Below, piece after piece: positions 6,196 to 9,724 of a stretch of 9,724 nt of DNA. Source of the DNA: JBBRHF01 sp038223055 (GTDB lineage Bacteria; Actinomycetota; Actinomycetes; JACCUZ01); assembly GCA_038223055.1 (NCBI GenBank), contig JBBRHF010000165.1, positions 1 to 9,724 of the forward strand, written 5' to 3'. The translations under genes and the position numbers were made by a program. The notes beneath the pieces are model-generated. The model saw only the letters and a list, made by a program, of their open reading frames with translations, was not told where the DNA came from and ran no database searches. Positions within the stretch are counted from its first letter, which is position 1. Every line of letters starts with the position of its first letter.

Positions 6196-6216
6196 GTGAT
6201 GCACGAGGTGCATCAC
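6196..6216. promoter_or_regulatory. Perfect 9-bp palindrome, likely operator
   Basis: GTGATGCAC (6196-6204), then GAG, then GTGCATCAC (6208-6216): a perfect inverted repeat with a 3-bp centre. It lies 21 bp upstream of the start of the decayed small protein (6174), where an autoregulatory operator would be expected, and 35 bp beyond the rhodanese stop (6252). With a 3-nt loop it could also form an RNA hairpin, but the moderate GC content and position favour a dimer-binding DNA site. Confidence 0.5.
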
Positions 6217-6251
6217 TGCACCCGCCCCATGTGCTCATGCGCTCAAGCGGC

Positions 6252-6563
6252 TCAGCGCTCGACGGGATAGCCCGCGGCGATCCAGCCGCTGGTGCCGCCG
6301 TCGACGTTGCGGGCGTCCAGACCCTGCTGGGCCAGGTAGTGACCGGCTTGGGCGCTGCGACCGCCGGAGTGGCAGATCAGGTAGACCGGCTCATCCCGAG
6401 GCAGCGAGTCGAGCGCGGCCGGGACCTGGGCGAGCGGGACGAGCCGGGCGCCGGGAACGTGGCCGCTGGCGAACTCGTCGGGCTCGCGGACATCGACAAG
6501 GTGGGCGCCCGTCGCGTGCGCGGACGCAAGGTCGTGAACGGAAACCGTCTGCATGGGCTGCAT
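6252..6563 (-). CDS. Single-domain rhodanese-like sulfurtransferase
   Basis: A 103-aa cytosolic protein made of one rhodanese domain. Rhodaneses carry a persulfide on an active-site Cys and pass sulfur to acceptors. Visible landmarks: VDVREPDEFASGHVPGA (residues 23-39), the family 'D-V-R-x-x-x-E-x-x-x-G-H-I/V-P-G-A' signature; the catalytic loop CHSGGRS (64-70) with Cys64; and the C-terminal GGTSGWIAAGYPV. The ATG at 6563 has GAAAGG (6569-6574) 5 nt upstream; a second ATG three codons on is less well placed. It follows ideR on the same strand after 53 bp with no obvious terminator between, so the two are probably co-transcribed. The substrate is unknown; iron-sulfur repair or thiosulfate use fits an IdeR context but is inference. 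Confidence 0.93.
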   Translation of the reverse strand: MQPMQTVSVHDLASAHATGAHLVDVREPDEFASGHVPGARLVPLAQVPAALDSLPRDEPVYLICHSGGRSAQAGHYLAQQGLDARNVDGGTSGWIAAGYPVER

Positions 6564-6616
6564 GAGGGCCTTTCGGGCTCGGGTGCTCTGGCTTGCCGGT
6601 CAACTGGACCGGCCGG

Positions 6617-7303
6617 TCAGCGGGCGGAGACGAACACGTGAGACGCAATGATCGAGGTGATCTCGGTGGTCTCCCCGCCCGAACCGACGAGCAACCCTGC
6701 GGGTGAGGGGCTCACCGTAATCGACGCGCCCGGCTGAACGCCGGCCCGGCGCAACCGGGACATCAGCGCCGTGTCTGTCTGCAACGGCTCCGCCAGCCGG
6801 CGTACGACGACAAGATCGCCGTCGGTCACCTCGGCCCGGTCGAGGGTCACCAGCGTCGTCGTGGTGACGTCGAGGCCGGGTTCCTCGCCGAGCTCGGCCA
6901 GGCCCGGGATGGGGTTGCCATAGGGCGACTCGGTGGGGTGTCCGAGCACCTCGATCAGGCGCCGCTCGACGGTCTCGGACATCACGTGCTCCCAGCGGCA
7001 CGCCTCCTCGTGGACGAGTTCCCAGTCCAGGCCGATGACCTGGACCAGCAGACACTCGGCGAGCCGGTGCTTGCGCATGACCCGGGTCGCGAGCGAACGC
7101 CCCAGGGCGCTCAGCTCCAGGTGGCGGTCACCCTCGACCGTGAGCAGCCCGTCACGCTCCATCCGGGCCACGGTCTGGGACACCGTCGGCCCGGACTGGC
7201 CGAGTCGCTCGGCGATGCGGGCCCGCAGCGGGACCACTCCCTCCTCCTCGAGCTCGAAGACGGTGCGGAGGTACATTTCGGCGGTGTCGATCAGGTCAGT
7301 CAC
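6617..7303 (-). CDS. ideR: Iron-dependent transcriptional regulator of the DtxR/IdeR family
   Basis: A 228-aa dimeric repressor that, with Fe(II) bound, represses iron uptake and siderophore genes. The GTG start (7303-7301) gives numbering that matches family landmarks: Met10, Cys102, Glu105 and His106 (primary site) and His79, Glu83, His98, Glu172 and Gln175 (ancillary site) are all present. This supports the start and an iron- rather than manganese-type regulator. Domains: winged helix about 1-73 (recognition segment SGPTVSQTVARMERDG), dimerisation and metal domain about 74-140, SH3-like domain about 148-228 ending SHVFVSAR. No SD is visible before the GTG, so a leaderless or very short-leader mRNA is likely. 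The frame stays open upstream to 8005 only as a shadow of the opposite gene. It is divergent from the hotdog gene with 18 bp between starts, and the rhodanese gene follows. Confidence 0.96.
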   Translation of the reverse strand: MTDLIDTAEMYLRTVFELEEEGVVPLRARIAERLGQSGPTVSQTVARMERDGLLTVEGDRHLELSALGRSLATRVMRKHRLAECLLVQVIGLDWELVHEEACRWEHVMSETVERRLIEVLGHPTESPYGNPIPGLAELGEEPGLDVTTTTLVTLDRAEVTDGDLVVVRRLAEPLQTDTALMSRLRRAGVQPGASITVSPSPAGLLVGSGGETTEITSIIASHVFVSAR

Positions 7304-7321
7304 CCACGCATTGTGGCCCAC
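7304..7321. promoter_or_regulatory. 18-bp divergent gap between ideR and the hotdog gene
   Basis: Both start codons are GTG and neither has a visible SD. The gap holds CATTGT on the plus strand (7309-7314 region), whose complement reads ACAATG; with one base shifted, CACAAT serves the minus strand. Each is a weak -10-like hexamer 6-7 bp from its start codon, as expected for leaderless transcripts. Any -35 elements would have to lie inside the opposing coding sequence. No DtxR/IdeR box (TTAGGTTAG type) is visible. Confidence 0.35.
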
Positions 7322-8146
7322 GTGAGCGGGGCCGGCCGTTCTCGCGCCACCCCCGCCCACGTCGCGGACGACTCCCGGCTGCGGATCCCCGCGCGGTTCT
7401 GCGGGCCGCCTGGCTCGGCCAACGGCGGCTACGTCGCGGGCCTGCTCGCGGCACAGATCATCGCCTCCCGATCCGGTCGCCGCCGCCGGGGTGCGAGCGA
7501 GCCGCTGCAGGTCACGCTGCGCCAGCCACCGCCGCTGGATACGTCGATGACACTGCGCGTCGCGGACGGCCACGCAACCGTGGGCTTCGGTGGGGCGCTC
7601 ATCGCCGAGGCCGAGCCGGGCCGCTTCGGCAGCGACCTCGTGGAACCCGTGAGCGTCGCGAGCGCGACCGCGGCCATGACTCGGTTCGCGGGCGCAGCCC
7701 GGCATCCCTTCCCCCGCTGCTTCGTCTGCGGCACCGCGCGGCCGGTCCCCGACGGCCTGGGGCTGCGGCCAGGGCGGCTCGAGGAGCGCCCCGACTCCGT
7801 GGCCACCGTCTGGGCAGCCGGGCCCTCGGTGGCCGGGCAGGACACGGTGCCACTGGCCCTGGTCTGGGCCGCGTTGGACTGCCCAGGGGGCTGGTCGGCG
7901 GACATCGTGGGCCGGCCGATGGTCCTCGGCCGGATCACCGCGCTGGTCGAGGCCGTCCCGCAGGTGGGCGACACCTGCGTGATCGTGGGGCGGTTGCTCG
8001 GTCACGCGGGCCGCAAGACGTTCACCGCGTGCGCGGCCTACGACCCCGATGGGCGGGTCCTCGGCCGGGCCGAGGCCGTGTGGTTCGCGGTCGACCCGGA
8101 CCGGTTCGGCGAAACGGCGTCCGGCTCCGGATTTTCTCCCACGTAA
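7322..8146 (+). CDS. Double-hotdog, thioesterase-like protein (274 aa)
   Basis: Probably a cytosolic acyl-CoA thioesterase-like protein with two hotdog folds. It starts at GTG 7322; no SD is visible and no ATG lies before the first conserved block. The first half has RFCGPPGSANGGYVAGLLA (residues 25-43), the glycine-rich helix start of the first hotdog, then LRQPPPLD. The middle has HPFPRCFVCG (128-137), a Cys-x-x-Cys motif characteristic of this actinobacterial family. The second hotdog has LVWAALDCPGGW (180-191), VLGRI, and a closing GRLLGHAGRKTFTACAAYD with RVLGRAEAVWFAVD. The catalytic residue and substrate are not known to me. It shares a tiny divergent gap with ideR, so iron-linked expression is possible. 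The stop is TAA 8144-8146. Confidence 0.85.
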   Translation: MSGAGRSRATPAHVADDSRLRIPARFCGPPGSANGGYVAGLLAAQIIASRSGRRRRGASEPLQVTLRQPPPLDTSMTLRVADGHATVGFGGALIAEAEPGRFGSDLVEPVSVASATAAMTRFAGAARHPFPRCFVCGTARPVPDGLGLRPGRLEERPDSVATVWAAGPSVAGQDTVPLALVWAALDCPGGWSADIVGRPMVLGRITALVEAVPQVGDTCVIVGRLLGHAGRKTFTACAAYDPDGRVLGRAEAVWFAVDPDRFGETASGSGFSPT

Positions 8147-8150
8147 GGCG

Positions 8151-8179
8151 TTGCCTCAGGGCGGATCACGTCGTACGGT
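8151..8179 (+). promoter_or_regulatory. Consensus-like promoter ahead of the 12-codon minigene
   Basis: TTGCCT (8151-8156) and TACGGT (8174-8179) are separated by exactly 17 nt, the best-spaced promoter in the window. The predicted start near 8186 leaves a leader of about 26 nt to the TTG of the minigene. It begins 5 bp after the hotdog stop codon, so the minigene does not depend on the upstream gene. Confidence 0.6.
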
Positions 8180-8211
8180 TTGGGGACACGGAAAGGAGGT
8201 GGTCCGGAGAC

Positions 8212-8250
8212 TTGAGTACATCCAGGACGCGTGAGGTGGCCGTCAGCTAG
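8212..8250 (+). CDS. 12-aa minigene with an extended Shine-Dalgarno (MSTSRTREVAVS)
   Basis: GAAAGGAGGTGG (8191-8202) is a nearly complete complement of the 16S rRNA 3' end, much stronger than any other SD here. TTG 8212-8214 opens MSTSRTREVAVS and ends at TAG 8248-8250. The gap from GGAGG to the start is 12 nt, longer than ideal, but the extended pairing and absence of a better start make this the best reading. The peptide is basic and polar, with no membrane segment. It lies between a good promoter and a structured spacer leading to a PAS protein, so a leader peptide or a small independently made peptide are the main options. Alternatively the SD-like block serves a regulatory RNA. I recognise no named family. 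Confidence 0.5.
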   Translation: MSTSRTREVAVS

Positions 8251-8270
8251 CCGCCGACTCCGGTGTCGAA

Positions 8271-8287
8271 CCGGCCGTCGCGGCCGG
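8271..8287 (+). terminator. Compact GC hairpin 20 nt after the minigene stop
   Basis: CCGGCCG (8271-8277) pairs perfectly with CGGCCGG (8281-8287) around a 3-nt loop; an A/T-leaning stretch (GAATATCA) follows. It may end the short transcript or act as an attenuator that lets some polymerase through to the PAS-protein gene. Confidence 0.45.
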
Positions 8288-8309
8288 CGAATATCAGGCA
8301 GTCACCCGA

Positions 8310-8358
8310 CCCGCGGGCTTGCAGAGGAACACGTCCCTTCTGCGCTATGGCCCGCGGG
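8310..8358 (+). other. Two-stem RNA-like hairpin in the spacer before the PAS protein
   Basis: The outer stem CCCGCGGGC (8310-8318) pairs perfectly with 8350-8358. The inner stem GCAGAGG (8321-8327) pairs with 8337-8343 with one G-U pair, leaving a 9-nt apical loop. The internal loop is asymmetric (2 against 6 nt). The fold is seen in sequence; a regulatory role is inferred. It could be a second terminator or part of a leader RNA. Confidence 0.45.
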
Positions 8359-8382
8359 TTGCCTGCTGTCTGCTCCGTGTTA

Positions 8383-8428
8383 CCCGAAGGACCGTGTCTG
8401 CCCGAAGGACCGTGTGCAGCCCGAAAGG
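8383..8428 (+). repeat. Tandem 18-bp direct repeat with a partial third copy
   Basis: CCCGAAGGACCGTGT occurs at 8383-8397 and again at 8401-8415, an 18-bp period; a degenerate third start, CCCGAAAGG, lies at 8420-8428. Each unit contains an SD-like GAAGGA or GAAAGG. The last one is 5 nt before the CTG proposed as the PAS-protein start. They may be iterated ribosome- or RNA-binding sites, or a simple slippage duplication. Confidence 0.6.
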
Positions 8429-8433
8429 CCACC

Positions 8434-9249
8434 CTGACCACCGCTCACCTGCTCGGCGTGCCGGTCGCTTTGTTCCGCGCTCTTGACGAGCAGACCGACG
8501 GCCTGCTGCGGGACTACACGCTCGCGACAATGGGGCGAGAGGGACATCCTTTCAGCGCCGAGGACATCTTCCATGGCGCCGCGGCCAAGGCCGTCGTCAC
8601 CGCGCTCGTGGGCACCGCCGTGGAGGGCGCGGGAGATCCTGCCCCGGGAATCGTCGACGTCGCCGTCGACCTGGCCACGGTGGACCCGAGCATGTTCGGC
8701 CTCCTTCAAGGGGTCCTCACCCATGCGAACCGGCTGGCCCGCGCCGGCGAACTGCTCGTGCTGCCGGTGCTGCCCCAAGTCGCGGCGCTGCGCAACTGGA
8801 TCTGCGACCAGGTCATCGAGCAGGCCGGCGGAGCGGGCCCGACCGCGTGGTCACTGCCCGTCGGGCTCCTGGAGGAGCCGGGGATGCCCCTGGCCTCGTG
8901 GCCGAGGATGGCCGATCTCCCGGCCGACCAGGCGTGGATCGCCGCCGATGACACCAACCGGGTCATCGGCGCGAGCGCCGCCGCGCTCGAACTGCTCGGC
9001 TGGGCCGAGGTCGACCTCGTCGGCGAGCATCTGCTGGCCATCATCCCGGCGCGGCTGCGGGAGGCGCACCTCGCAGGCTTCACGCGCGGGTTGATCACCG
9101 GTCACTACCCGCTGCTCGGGCGGCCCATGCTCCTGGCAGCGCACACCCACGCCGGGATTGACGTCGACGTCACGCTGACGCTGCACCACCACACGGCCGA
9201 ATCCGGCCGCAGCGTATTCCTCGGCCATCTCGAGCGGCGCGAACCATGA
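8434..9249 (+). CDS. PAS-domain protein with an N-terminal helical regulatory domain (271 aa)
   Basis: A cytosolic sensor-like protein. Homology-like sequence begins at LTTAHLLGVPVALFRALDEQ. The best start I can find is CTG 8434-8436, with GAAAGG (8423-8428) 5 nt upstream. In-frame ATG 8347 and GTG upstream would add Cys/Pro-rich sequence overlapping hairpins and repeats, which looks non-coding. Residues about 5-130 resemble a helical domain found in actinomycete sensor/anti-sigma regulators, from TDGLLRDYTLATM to RLARAGELLVLP and LRNWICDQVIEQ. Residues about 163-268 form a PAS domain (AWIAADDTNRVIGASAAALE, then LLGW, DLVGEHLLAIIP, GFTRGLITG). No kinase, ATPase, SpoIIE phosphatase, GGDEF or other output domain follows before TGA 9247-9249, so it probably acts by protein contacts or is a shortened family member. 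The ligand is unknown. Confidence 0.8.
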   Translation: MTTAHLLGVPVALFRALDEQTDGLLRDYTLATMGREGHPFSAEDIFHGAAAKAVVTALVGTAVEGAGDPAPGIVDVAVDLATVDPSMFGLLQGVLTHANRLARAGELLVLPVLPQVAALRNWICDQVIEQAGGAGPTAWSLPVGLLEEPGMPLASWPRMADLPADQAWIAADDTNRVIGASAAALELLGWAEVDLVGEHLLAIIPARLREAHLAGFTRGLITGHYPLLGRPMLLAAHTHAGIDVDVTLTLHHHTAESGRSVFLGHLERREP

Positions 9250-9313
9250 CCCGCGCCAGTCCACCCGCACCTGGCAGCCGCGGGCGGATGATCGTGGCGG
9301 GGGCCGGGGCACG

Positions 9314-9601
9314 TCACGGCGGCACGTCACGGGGCATCGCCGTGGACTCGGCCTGCTGATAGTCACCCGCTGCGGCCGCGACGGCCCGGCTCGTCGAGTC
9401 CACCGATCGAGCGCTGTCCTCGGTGACCGCCCGCCACAGCCGCCCGAACCGCGCGAGGGCATCCGACAACGCGCCATCCCCGGCGTCCACGCACGCCGCG
9501 GACTGCACGCCGCCGAGCGCGCCGCGCACCTCCGTCGCGGCGCTCGACACCCGAGCGGACAGGGCGGCCACCTCGGGCACCGACACCTCGATCTCGTGCA
9601 T
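9314..9601 (-). CDS. EspC/WXG100-like small helical protein, probable type VII secretion substrate
   Basis: A 95-aa, alanine-rich, all-helical protein without a signal peptide. ATG 9601-9599 has GGAGG (9610-9614) 8 nt upstream; the longer frame to 9700 adds an Arg-rich stretch and is less likely. The start MHEIEVSVPEVAALSARVSS resembles EspC/WXG100 proteins, where a first helix follows a short strand. The middle turn lacks a true W-x-G (it reads RFGRLW, 51-56). The C-terminal YQQAE (81-85) matches the Y-x-x-x-D/E export signal of ESX (type VII) systems. No ESX apparatus gene is in the window, so the partner and secretion system are unknown. It converges on the PAS-protein gene with 64 bp between stops. 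Confidence 0.68.
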   Translation of the reverse strand: MHEIEVSVPEVAALSARVSSAATEVRGALGGVQSAACVDAGDGALSDALARFGRLWRAVTEDSARSVDSTSRAVAAAAGDYQQAESTAMPRDVPP

Positions 9602-9724
9602 GATCTCCGCCTCCGAAAATCGGGCGCCCAGCGCGCCGAACTGATCTCGTGCGCGTCTCAGCCTAGGCGCGTGACTCCCCCCGGACTGGAGTCTGTCCAC
9701 AGGTCAGGGGGCGAGGCGGTCCAC

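Noticed and set aside
7304..8005. Upstream extension of the ideR frame to give a 462-aa fusion
   Set aside because: The added residues are low-complexity Arg/Gly/Ala shadow of the hotdog gene, and the GTG at 7303 gives exact IdeR ligand numbering.
8263..8433. N-terminal extension of the PAS protein to ATG 8263
   Set aside because: It would encode Cys/Pro/Arg-rich sequence over two hairpins and a tandem repeat, with no SD at the ATG.
9305..9332. Short direct repeat GGCACGTCACGG across the end of the EspC-like gene
   Set aside because: Two copies about 13 bp apart in a GC-rich tail, partly coding; no sign of mobility or regulation.

Overview
The window looks like chromosomal DNA from a high-GC actinomycete. 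Evidence for this is the strong G/C bias at third codon positions, frequent GTG and TTG starts, GC-rich hairpin terminators without U-tracts, an IdeR/DtxR iron regulator with every family metal ligand, a c-di-AMP riboswitch ahead of a C40 wall peptidase, and an EspC/WXG100-like protein. The genus cannot be fixed from sequence alone.

Layout, left to right. (1) 1-67, minus: the first 22 codons of a probable IS630-type transposase running off the edge. (2) 233-1382: a strong terminator, then a minus-strand remnant of a repeat-domain surface protein broken by three small frameshifts and lacking its N-terminus, then another terminator. (3) 1383-3632, minus: an intact 749-aa secreted protein with an unrecognised N-terminal half, two PKD-like domains and a C-terminal beta module of the same kind as in the broken neighbour. 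(4) 3834-4308: a leader hairpin, an 11-codon minigene with a very good ribosome binding site and its own terminator, then two stacked terminators. (5) 4338-5424, minus: an exported NlpC/P60 (C40) peptidase whose TTG start lies just after a c-di-AMP (ydaO-type) aptamer, with a candidate promoter upstream. (6) 5549-6216: a gene graveyard holding a transposase fragment with an amber stop and an internal deletion, and a decayed small minus-strand protein with a perfect palindrome upstream. (7) 6252-7303, minus: ideR followed by a single-domain rhodanese. (8) 7322-8146, plus: a double-hotdog protein divergent from ideR, with only 18 bp between the two start codons. (9) 8151-9249, plus: a consensus-like promoter, an extended Shine-Dalgarno with a 12-codon minigene, a structured spacer with tandem repeats, and a PAS-domain protein. 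(10) 9314-9601, minus: an EspC-like protein.

The clearest functional unit is envelope maintenance: c-di-AMP, a turgor/potassium second messenger, is predicted to gate a peptidoglycan hydrolase. Iron control is represented by IdeR with a sulfur-handling rhodanese. The least explained parts are the two minigenes (3963-3998 and 8212-8250). Each has translation signals far stronger than the larger genes around it. The one at 8212-8250 sits between a good promoter and a structured leader ahead of a PAS protein, so it could be a leader-peptide regulatory element or a small functional peptide. No complete defence island, biosynthetic cluster or CRISPR array is visible.
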